Part shown: positions 6,999 through 13,822 of the stretch, in pieces
Position numbering within the stretch: the stretch's first letter is position 1
How the letters are laid out: the number at the start of each line of letters is the position of its first letter
Origin: JBDTMT01 sp033764095
GTDB taxonomy: Bacteria > Desulfobacterota > Binatia > HRBIN30 > CADEER01
DNA: 59,643 bases
Assembly (NCBI GenBank): GCA_033764095.1
Contig: JANRJF010000118.1
Location: forward strand, 1-59,643
Direction: 5' to 3'
The notes under the pieces: model-generated
Databases searched by the model: none
The model's input: the letters and a program-made list of their open reading frames with translations, nothing else
What the model was told of the DNA's origin: nothing
Program-made: the position numbers and the translations under genes

Positions 6999-9278
6999 TC
7001 ACTCGCCGAGCAGCCTGGCGATCGCCACCAGGTCGGCGGCGGTGACGTGGCTGTCGTCGTTGGCGTCGGCGCCGGGGCTGCCGGCGAAGGCGCCGCCGCT
7101 GACCGCGCCGACGCTGTCGCCGTCGCCGTCGAAGATCTCGTTGGCGAGGAAGACGCGGTCCTCGGACGAGAGCACGTAGTCGCCGTTGGCGTCGCCGGGC
7201 AGCGGCGCCTCCAGCTGGCAGACCGCCGAGCAGCCGTCGCCGTCGAGCTGGTTGCCGTCGTCGCAGGTCTCGGGCGGCTCGGTGGCGGAGTTGCCGCAGC
7301 GCGGGCAGCCGCGCACGCCGGCGTCGACGATCACCGTCGCCTCCGGCGTGACGCTGCCGAGCACCAGCGGCTCGGCTTCGCTGGCGCCGTTGTACACCAG
7401 CTCGTTGCGGCCGGTCTGCGTGTTGGCGCGCATGGTGCCGAGGACGAAGGAGCTGTCGCGGCCGACGATGCGGTTGACGCCGTTGGGGCCGAGGCTGGTC
7501 AGCATGCCGGTGCCGCCGCTCGGGCAGGCGGGGTGATCCATGCCGCAGATGGTCACGTCGCAGCCGGTGAGCGTGCTGTGCCCGGCCGCCGTCGAGCCGT
7601 CGGTGTTGAGCGTTGCCCCGACCAGCACCTGGCCCTGCGAGACGATCTCGACCTCGCCACCGGCGCCGGCACTGGAGCCGGCCAGCGCCGGACGGCGCAC
7701 GTCGACGCCGCCGCCGGAGGACAGGCCGATGCTGCCTCCCATTCCCTGGCCGCGCGCGTCGAGCTGGCCGTTGGAGACGATGCGCTGGCTGGCGTCGATG
7801 GCGATGATGCCTCCCGGCGCCTCCGGGCGACTGGCGCTGACGGTGATCGGTCCGTCGATCAGCGCCGGACCGCTGTCCACCGCGATGCTGACCGCGCCGC
7901 CGCGCCCGGTCAGCGCCGTGGCGCTCAGCACGGCGTCGGCGCTGACCCGCACCGCGGCGCCGCCGGAGATGTCGATGCCGCCCCCGCCGGTGCCGCCGTC
8001 GGCGGTGAGGTCGCCCTCGATCACCACGGTGCGTTCCTGCGCGGCGCCGCCGCTGCCGCTCTCGACGCAGATGGTGCCGCCCGCCCCGAGCGCGTTGGCG
8101 GCCACCGACGCCGAGCTGGTCTTCTCCAGGGTCACCCCGGCGGCGGAGCTGGCGATGGTGATCTCGCCGCCGCCGCTGTCGCCGCCGCCGGCGAACAGCG
8201 GGCCGGCGACGATGGCATCGCGGGTCGCGTCGATCGACACCGAGCCGCCGCTGCCCTGGTCGCCCGGCGCCAGCGCCGTCAGCGTGCCGCGCACCTCGAT
8301 CGCCCCGCTGATGGTGCTGAGCTCGATCTCGCCGCCGGAACCGTCGGGGCCGCCGGCGTTGACGTTGAAGGTCGCGGCGGCGTCGAGCATGCGGATGTCG
8401 CCGGACGCGGCGATCGACACGCAGCCGCCGTCGCCGCCGCCGGTGTCCTCGCCGCCGGTGCGGCCGCTGGCGGTGAGCTGGCCGTCGACGAAGACGCGGC
8501 CGGTGGTGAGGTTGTCGCCCTGCGCGGCGAGATCGATGGTGCCGCCGAAATTGCCCGCCGCGGTGGCGTCGGACTTGATGATCGCCGTCTTGGCGATGAT
8601 CAGATCGCCGGCGTTGCCGGCGCCGGGGCCGGCGTCGAGGTCGATGGTGCCGCCGTCGGCGCCGGTCGCATCGAGCGTGCCGCTGACGGTGATCGGACCG
8701 GTGCTGCTGACGCTGATGTCGCCGCCGAGCCCCTCGAAGTTGCCGCCGAACGCCTGCACCGCGCCGCTGATCACGACTTCCCCGCCGGTCAGGTCGATCG
8801 AGCCGCCGACTTCCAGGCTGGAGGTCGCGCGCGCCGCCAGCGTGCCGGTGAGGGTGAGCCGACCGCTGACCACCATGGTCACCGCGCCGCCGGGCGCGCC
8901 GCTGGCGTCGATGGTGCCGGCGAGGTCGGCCTGCGCCAGGGTGATGGTGAGCGAGCCGCCCGGGCTGGAGCTGGAGGTCGGGCGGGCGCGCAGGAAGCTA
9001 CCCGCCTGCATGGTCAGCGCCCGCGCGGTGATCGCCAGCGTGCCGCTCGACACGTCGAGCGCGCCGCCGGTGTTGATGCGCAACTCGCGCTGGCCGAAAT
9101 CGAGCACCGAACCGGTGGTGACCGCGACCACGGTGCTGATCACGCAGGGATCGGCATTGGCCGCACAGAGGTCGTTGGCGGTGGTTGCCGCTGCCGGCGA
9201 CGCGCCGGCGCCCGCCGCCAGCAGCAGGCCGGCCAGCCCCAACAGCGCGCACTGCATCGACAGAGTTCTGCCTCGCAT
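6999..9278 (-). CDS. Large secreted beta-helix-type protein with CDDGN module and C-terminal dockerin-like pair
   Basis: This protein is 759 residues from the ATG at 9278, chosen because a normal signal peptide follows (LLGLAGLLLAAGAGASPAAA); the frame is open further upstream only through a repeat word. Residues of about 60-620 are Gly-rich, repetitive and strand-forming (GGTIDL, GGEIELS, ITVSGTLDATG), as in filamentous-haemagglutinin or right-handed beta-helix passengers. Near the C-terminus lies a myxobacterial-type cysteine module (CDDGNQLDGDGCSAVC). Two dockerin-like calcium loops follow (DANGDYVLSSED and DANDDSHVTAAD), each followed by a helix. The protein is probably displayed on the surface or secreted. 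A dockerin end near a cohesin-bearing lipoprotein suggests that it could be docked there; this is inference. Confidence 0.75.
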   Translation of the reverse strand: MRGRTLSMQCALLGLAGLLLAAGAGASPAAATTANDLCAANADPCVISTVVAVTTGSVLDFGQRELRINTGGALDVSSGTLAITARALTMQAGSFLRARPTSSSSPGGSLTITLAQADLAGTIDASGAPGGAVTMVVSGRLTLTGTLAARATSSLEVGGSIDLTGGEVVISGAVQAFGGNFEGLGGDISVSSTGPITVSGTLDATGADGGTIDLDAGPGAGNAGDLIIAKTAIIKSDATAAGNFGGTIDLAAQGDNLTTGRVFVDGQLTASGRTGGEDTGGGDGGCVSIAASGDIRMLDAAATFNVNAGGPDGSGGEIELSTISGAIEVRGTLTALAPGDQGSGGSVSIDATRDAIVAGPLFAGGGDSGGGEITIASSAAGVTLEKTSSASVAANALGAGGTICVESGSGGAAQERTVVIEGDLTADGGTGGGGIDISGGAAVRVSADAVLSATALTGRGGAVSIAVDSGPALIDGPITVSASRPEAPGGIIAIDASQRIVSNGQLDARGQGMGGSIGLSSGGGVDVRRPALAGSSAGAGGEVEIVSQGQVLVGATLNTDGSTAAGHSTLTGCDVTICGMDHPACPSGGTGMLTSLGPNGVNRIVGRDSSFVLGTMRANTQTGRNELVYNGASEAEPLVLGSVTPEATVIVDAGVRGCPRCGNSATEPPETCDDGNQLDGDGCSAVCQLEAPLPGDANGDYVLSSEDRVFLANEIFDGDGDSVGAVSGGAFAGSPGADANDDSHVTAADLVAIARLLGE

Positions 9279-9599
9279 GATTCCCTTGTCCCGTCCGGCC
9301 GCCCCGCCGCTGCCCCAGGGCCGGACGCGGTAGCCTGCGAATTGAAGCGAACGCTCCACGGCTACCGAAGCCTCCCGGTAGAGGCAAGGAAAAGCGGGGC
9401 TGCGCCTGTCGGCGCAGCCCCGCGCCGATGGCCTATGGCTGATGGCTGACGGCCGCTTCGCCCTCATGCGTGTGCGGCGAGAGAGGCCGTAGCGCGCGGC
9501 TTTGCACCGTCGCACATCCGCCGCGATGCGTCGCGATCGGTGCGGTCTGCTGCTCAGGCTCCTTCCCCCGCGCAGCGGGGGAAGGTCGGGATGGGGGCG
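9279..9599. other. Intergenic region with a half word repeat and a hairpin
   Basis: About 320 bases lie between two minus-strand genes. There is a GATGGCCTATGGCTGATGG word (9428-9450) of the same family as 20847-20950, and a perfect hairpin at 9561-9585. No credible gene was seen; a promoter for the beta-helix gene should lie here but is not obvious. Confidence 0.5.
9561..9585. terminator. Hairpin CCTTCCCCCGC-GCA-GCGGGGGAAGG
   Basis: A perfect 11-base stem with a three-base loop lies 15 bases past the stop codon of the DUF4340 gene, at the end of the Gld-type ABC operon on the minus strand. Degenerate copies of the same word occur at 695-719 and next to the stop codon at 56804, so it is also a dispersed repeat. 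A terminator role is inferred from position. Confidence 0.55.
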
Positions 9600-10100
9600 T
9601 CAGCGCAGGACGAGATCGACGTAGTAGCGGACGTTGAGGCCGAGCAGGACGATCTGCGGGTTGCCCTCGAGACGGCCGTAGATGCCGGTCTCGGCCGGGT
9701 TCGTCCGGCCCAGCAGCAGCACCACCGGCGCGCCCTCGGTGCGCTCCAGGGTGATGCGCGCGCTCGGGTGGGTGAGGCCGAACTCCTCGAGGTCGGCGGG
9801 ATCGGCGACCACCGGCTCGGCGCGCGTGTCGAGCACCGCGCTGAGCAGCGCGCTGACCAGGTCGGAGGTGACCTTGGCGCCGGACGGCTCGACCACCTGC
9901 CAGCGGTCGCCGGCGCGTACGGCGCGCACCTGCCGCCCCTGCGACTCGATCGTCACCTGCCGCACCGCGATACCAGGCGTCGGCGCCGACGCGGTGCCGG
10001 ACGGCGGCGGGGTGGGCGGCGGTGGTGGCGCGCTGCGCCAGGCGAGGACGCCGAGCACCAGGGCGAGGGCGACGTAGACGAATGCGTGCGGCCAGCGCAT
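9600..10100 (-). CDS. DUF4340 domain protein, accessory to a Gld-type ABC exporter
   Basis: This 166-residue protein has an N-terminal membrane anchor (FVYVALALVLGVLAW) and a Pro-rich linker. A DUF4340 core follows, with VRAGDRWQVVEP, LEEFGLTHPSARITL, VVLLLGRTNPAETGIYG and a final VRYYVDLVL. In many bacteria DUF4340 genes follow GldA/GldF/GldG-like ABC exporter genes, as here; the gap to the upstream fused permease gene is 6 bases. The protein probably sits in the inner membrane with its domain outside the cytoplasm. The family is usually longer, so this is a short version. The substrate is unknown. Confidence 0.8.
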   Translation of the reverse strand: MRWPHAFVYVALALVLGVLAWRSAPPPPPTPPPSGTASAPTPGIAVRQVTIESQGRQVRAVRAGDRWQVVEPSGAKVTSDLVSALLSAVLDTRAEPVVADPADLEEFGLTHPSARITLERTEGAPVVLLLGRTNPAETGIYGRLEGNPQIVLLGLNVRYYVDLVLR

Positions 10101-10106
10101 GGTCGA

Positions 10107-12194
10107 TCACCGCGTCCGCCGGCGCAGGCCGACGACCACCGCGCCGATCGCCAGGACGACGAGCGGCTGGGCGACCGCGCCGAGCCAGAAGACGCGTTCG
10201 CCCTGGCTGGCGCTGACGAAGAGCTGGTTGACGCCGGGGATCTGGCGCGGCGGCCGGCTGCCGAGCATGTGCTCCTCGCCGCTCAGCCAGTTGACCGCGT
10301 TGAGCAGCAGGTCGCGATTGCCCAGGTAGTCGAGCAGCAGGTTGGAGGCGAAGTCGGCGTCGCCGACCACCAGCACGCGGCCCGGCTCGCCGTCGGCGCG
10401 CGGCACCAGGGCGCTGGCGGCGATGGCGATCGGCCCGGCGGTGTCGCGGCCGGTGACGAAGATGCCCTCGCCCTGCTCCAGCACGCTGCGGTCGGGCGTG
10501 CGCCAGCTGTCGCCCGAGGTGCTGAGCAGATCGGCGGCCTGCGTGCCGCCGTCGCCGCTCGCGCCGCGCACCGGGCGCGCGCCCGACACCAGCGGCGCGG
10601 CGCCGAGCGCGGCGCTGACCGGATGCGCCGGGTTGTGTCCCGGCACCTGCACGGTAAGCGCATCGCCGGCGAACAGCCGTTGCGCCGGATCGAGCACGAT
10701 CTCGTCGCTGACCACGATGCCGTAGCGCTGCAGCAGCGCGACCAGATTGGGCGCGTCGCCGGGATCGAGCAGCGCCAGCACGCGGCCGCCGCGGCGCAGG
10801 TAGGCGTCCAGCTGCGCCAGCGCGCCGGGCGACAGGTCGCGGCGCGGCCCGGCAACGATCAGCGCCGCGGCGTCGGCCGGCACCGGCGTGTCGGCGTCGA
10901 GCCCCACCTCGGCGACGTCGTACAGCTCGTTGATCAGCGCGACGTTGGCGGCGGAGTAGCCCTTCTGGCGGTCGCGGTCGGTGAGGCGGCGCTCGCCGGC
11001 GCCGCGGCTGAAGTAGACGCGGCGGCGACCCGGGCGCGTCACCTGGATGATCGCCGCCATCAGCGCCTGCTCGTCGGGGTTGGCGAAGTCGCGCCGCCGC
11101 CCACCGCTCTCCACCACCACCGCGCCGAAGGCGTCGACGCCGAGCTGGCGCGCCAGCGCCGGATTGCGGTTGACGTCCACCGCGCGCGTGGCGATGCGCG
11201 GCTGCGCCCGCTGCACGCGCGCCAGCAGATCCTGGATGTCGCGGTTGCGCGGGTCGTCGGCGCGCAGGAAGGCGGTGATCGCGACCGGCTGGTCGACGCC
11301 GGCGAGGATCTGGCGGGCGTGCTCGGAGAGGACGAACTGGCGCTCCGGCGTCAGGTCGAGCCGCCAGCCGGGGCGCGTCGCCAGGCGCTGCGCGCTGAGC
11401 AGCGCGACCGCGCAGGCGAGCGTACCGATCACGGTCGCGAGCAGCGGGCCGCGCCAGTGGCGCGCCTCCAGGACGCGCAGCGTGGCGAAGACGAAGAACG
11501 CCGAGACGGCGACGAAGTAGGCGAGATCGCCGGCGTCGATGACGCCGCGCGCGAAGCGCTCGAAGTGGTCGAACATCGCCAGCGAGGCCGCCGCCTGCAA
11601 GCCGGTCGGGCTGAGCGCCGCCTCGTTCCAGCTCAACGCCCACAGCGCCAGCAGCACGCCGAGCGTCACCACGCCGGCGACCACCTGGCTGTCGGTGCAG
11701 GCGGAGACGAACAGGCCGATGCTCGCGAAGCTGACGCCGAGCAGCAGCAGGCCGAGATAGCTCGCCGCCACCGGCGCCCAGGGGATCGGCTGGATGCCGC
11801 CGAGGAACAGCGGGTAGGCGAGCGTGCCGACGAGCAGCCCGACCAGCACCACGATGCAGGCGCCGAGCTTGGCGGCGAGCAGCGCGCCGTCGCGCACCGG
11901 CTGGGTGAGCAGCCACTCGATGGTGCCGAGCTTCCGCTCCTCGGCGAGCGAGCGCATGGTGAGCAGCGGCATCACCAGCAGCAGCACCATCGACACCGAG
12001 TACGGCGCGCCGGCGATGAACGCGACCCAGAAGTTGCCGAGGATGTTGAGGCCGAAGCCGTACTGCACGAAGTAGACGAGCTGGGTGTAGAAGAAGAAGC
12101 CGCTGAGCGCGAAGAACACCGCCGCGACGACGTAGAGCAGTGGACCGACGGCGAAGCTGCGCAGCTCCTTGCGCAGCAGGGCGAGCACGATCAT
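10107..12194 (-). CDS. Fused ABC-2 permease (GldF-like) and GldG-like protein
   Basis: This 695-residue protein starts at the ATG at 12194, which overlaps the ATPase stop (ATGA). Residues 1-230 form an ABC-2 permease with about six membrane helices and the motif MRSLAEERKLGTIEWLLTQP, typical of GldF/NosY-like permeases. After another helix pair, residues of about 265-640 are the GldG/IFT52-like extracytoplasmic domain (LSEHARQILAGVDQPVAITAF, YLRRGGRVLALLDPG, GRVLVVGDADFASN), followed by a C-terminal helix and an Arg-rich tail. In gliding Bacteroidetes GldF and GldG are separate proteins; here they are one chain. It works with the ATPase at 12191-13132. What it exports is unknown. Confidence 0.85.
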   Translation of the reverse strand: MIVLALLRKELRSFAVGPLLYVVAAVFFALSGFFFYTQLVYFVQYGFGLNILGNFWVAFIAGAPYSVSMVLLLVMPLLTMRSLAEERKLGTIEWLLTQPVRDGALLAAKLGACIVVLVGLLVGTLAYPLFLGGIQPIPWAPVAASYLGLLLLGVSFASIGLFVSACTDSQVVAGVVTLGVLLALWALSWNEAALSPTGLQAAASLAMFDHFERFARGVIDAGDLAYFVAVSAFFVFATLRVLEARHWRGPLLATVIGTLACAVALLSAQRLATRPGWRLDLTPERQFVLSEHARQILAGVDQPVAITAFLRADDPRNRDIQDLLARVQRAQPRIATRAVDVNRNPALARQLGVDAFGAVVVESGGRRRDFANPDEQALMAAIIQVTRPGRRRVYFSRGAGERRLTDRDRQKGYSAANVALINELYDVAEVGLDADTPVPADAAALIVAGPRRDLSPGALAQLDAYLRRGGRVLALLDPGDAPNLVALLQRYGIVVSDEIVLDPAQRLFAGDALTVQVPGHNPAHPVSAALGAAPLVSGARPVRGASGDGGTQAADLLSTSGDSWRTPDRSVLEQGEGIFVTGRDTAGPIAIAASALVPRADGEPGRVLVVGDADFASNLLLDYLGNRDLLLNAVNWLSGEEHMLGSRPPRQIPGVNQLFVSASQGERVFWLGAVAQPLVVLAIGAVVVGLRRRTR

Positions 12195-13132
12195 GGCGCC
12201 GCCTCCCCGCCGGTCAGCCGCACGAACAGCTCCTCCAGGCTCGGCGTCAGGACGCGGATCTCCTCCAGCCGCCAGTGGCGGCGCAGCACCAGCCCGGCCA
12301 CCGCGCCGGCCGCCGCCGCGCCGGGCCGCACGGTGGCGACCAGATGCACGCTGCCGTCGTCGCTCGGCTGCGGCTCGACGGCGCTCAGCTCGGCCAGCCC
12401 GGCGAGCGCCGCGGCGACCTCGCCGGCCGGCCCCACCACCCGCACCAGCAGGCGCTGCGCCTGCTGCGCGGTGCGCGCCAACGCGTCGGCGCGATCCTCG
12501 GCGACCAGCCGGCCGCGGTCGATGATGACGACGCGGTCGCAGGTGGTCGCCACCTCGGAGAGGATGTGGGTGCTGAGCAGCACGGTGGTGCGCCCGCGCA
12601 GCGTCCGCACCAGGGCGCGCATCTCGACCATCTGGCGCGGGTCGAGCCCGACCGTCGGCTCGTCGAGGATCAGCACCGCCGGCTCGTGCAGCAGCGCCTG
12701 CGCCAGGCCGACGCGCTGCTTGTAGCCCTTCGACAGCGTCCCGATCAGGCGGCGGTCGACCTCGGCGAGGCCGCAGCCGGCGCGCACCGCGTCGAGCCGC
12801 GCCCGCCGCGCCGCGCCGCGCAGGCGCCGCACGTCGGCGCACAGGCCGAGGAACTCGCCGACGCGCAGCTCCGGGTACCAGGTGGCGGTCTCCGGCAGGT
12901 AGCCGAGCTGCGCCTGCGCGCGCAGCGGGTCGGCTCCGACATCCACGCCGGCAACCACGACGCGGCCGCTGCTCGGCGGGAAGTAGCCGACCAGCGTGCG
13001 CATGATGGTCGTCTTGCCGGAGCCGTTCGGCCCCAGCAGCCCGACCGCCTCACCGGCGTCGGCGTGGAAGGAGACGTCTTCGACGGCAGTGCGTTGGCCG
13101 AAGCGCTTGGTGAGGTGCGCGACCTCGATCAT
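12191..13132 (-). CDS. ABC transporter ATP-binding protein (GldA/CcmA-like)
   Basis: This ATPase has 313 residues. It contains Walker A (GPNGSGKTT), the signature LSKGYKQRVGLAQALLHEP and Walker B with LILDEPTVGLDP, so the cassette is intact. A C-terminal extension of about 80 residues after the cassette is typical of CcmA/GldA-type ATPases. The ATG at 13132 begins the family-typical MIEVAHLTKRFG. The open frame continues upstream only because it passes through the AAAAGGC palindrome. This is the first gene of the three-gene exporter operon (ATPase, fused permease, DUF4340). Confidence 0.9.
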   Translation of the reverse strand: MIEVAHLTKRFGQRTAVEDVSFHADAGEAVGLLGPNGSGKTTIMRTLVGYFPPSSGRVVVAGVDVGADPLRAQAQLGYLPETATWYPELRVGEFLGLCADVRRLRGAARRARLDAVRAGCGLAEVDRRLIGTLSKGYKQRVGLAQALLHEPAVLILDEPTVGLDPRQMVEMRALVRTLRGRTTVLLSTHILSEVATTCDRVVIIDRGRLVAEDRADALARTAQQAQRLLVRVVGPAGEVAAALAGLAELSAVEPQPSDDGSVHLVATVRPGAAAAGAVAGLVLRRHWRLEEIRVLTPSLEELFVRLTGGEAAP

Positions 13133-13170
13133 GCCTCGCCACCGCCCTGCACGCCGCTGGGAGCGGCAGA

Positions 13171-13289
13171 GAAGGCAAAAGGCAAAAGGCAAAAAGCAAA
13201 AGGCAAAAGTGACGGGCTGGAATCTATTCCAATCGATCCGTCTCCACCCTTTTGCCTTTTGCCTTTTGCCTTTTGCCTTTTGCCTTTCT
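13171..13289. repeat. Word palindrome, GGCAAAA family
   Basis: The left arm (13171-13209) repeats GGCAAAA and the right arm (13249-13289) repeats the complement TTTTGCC, around a 39-base centre. It stands out as A/T-rich sequence in a GC-rich background. It lies between two co-directional genes, upstream of the ABC ATPase start. Confidence 0.85.
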
Positions 13290-13339
13290 TCATCGATTGC
13301 CGCGTGGCCGGCCGCCATCAACGCGCCGGCGACTGGCGC

Positions 13340-13603
13340 TCATCCGAGGACGCCAGACTGCCACGCCGCCGTCAATGCGCACCCCGCCGCAAGCCCCCAG
13401 GAGAAATCCTTGCGCACGACGTGCGCCGGCCCGAGCGACACCTCGCCGGCGATGGCGCGCAGGGTGAAGACCACGGCCAGGACGCCGATCGCCCACGGCA
13501 GTCCCTCGACCGGCGCATTGCCGCTGCGTTCGCCGACCTGGCGCGAGAGATCGAAGAGCCACGGCAGCAGCAGCGCCACCACCGCGATGCGCACGACGCG
13601 CAT
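13340..13603 (-). CDS. Small membrane protein, last gene of the RND/YCF48 operon
   Basis: This 87-residue protein has two or three hydrophobic segments (VRIAVVALLLPWLF, LPWAIGVLAVVFTLRAI, FSWGLAAGCALTAAW). I recognise no named family. It lies 24 bases after the 61-residue membrane protein gene and probably belongs to the same transcript as the RND exporter. A small accessory subunit is one possibility, on position only. Confidence 0.55.
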   Translation of the reverse strand: MRVVRIAVVALLLPWLFDLSRQVGERSGNAPVEGLPWAIGVLAVVFTLRAIAGEVSLGPAHVVRKDFSWGLAAGCALTAAWQSGVLG

Positions 13604-13627
13604 GGCGTCAACGGCGCGCGGCCGCGA

Positions 13628-13813
13628 TCACTCCTCGCTCACCTTGGCCGACTTGGCGATCGCCAGCAGCTCCTGCGCTTCCTTGTTACCGGAGGCGGCG
13701 AGGCGCTCCCACTTCTTCTCGCGCCACGGCTTCACGACGTACTCGTCGAGGCCGATGACCAGGAAGCTGAAGGCGGTGACGATGATGATCGAGCTCCACA
13801 GGCCGAGTTCCAT
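13628..13813 (-). CDS. Very small single-helix membrane protein
   Basis: This 61-residue protein has one N-terminal helix (LWSSIIIVTAFSFLVIGL) followed by a charged tail (EYVVKPWREKKWERL, ending in AKSAKVSEE). The tail is probably cytoplasmic. It lies 9 bases downstream of the RND exporter gene, so it is likely co-translated. Small single-helix proteins can tune RND pumps (AcrZ with AcrB is the known example), but no sequence similarity is claimed here. Confidence 0.6.
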   Translation of the reverse strand: MELGLWSSIIIVTAFSFLVIGLDEYVVKPWREKKWERLAASGNKEAQELLAIAKSAKVSEE

Positions 13814-13822
13814 GTCGTCCTC

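Noticed and set aside
13133..13321. N-terminal extension of the ABC ATPase (63 residues)
   Set aside because: It is read through the GGCAAAA palindrome; the ATG at 13132 gives the standard ATPase N-terminus.
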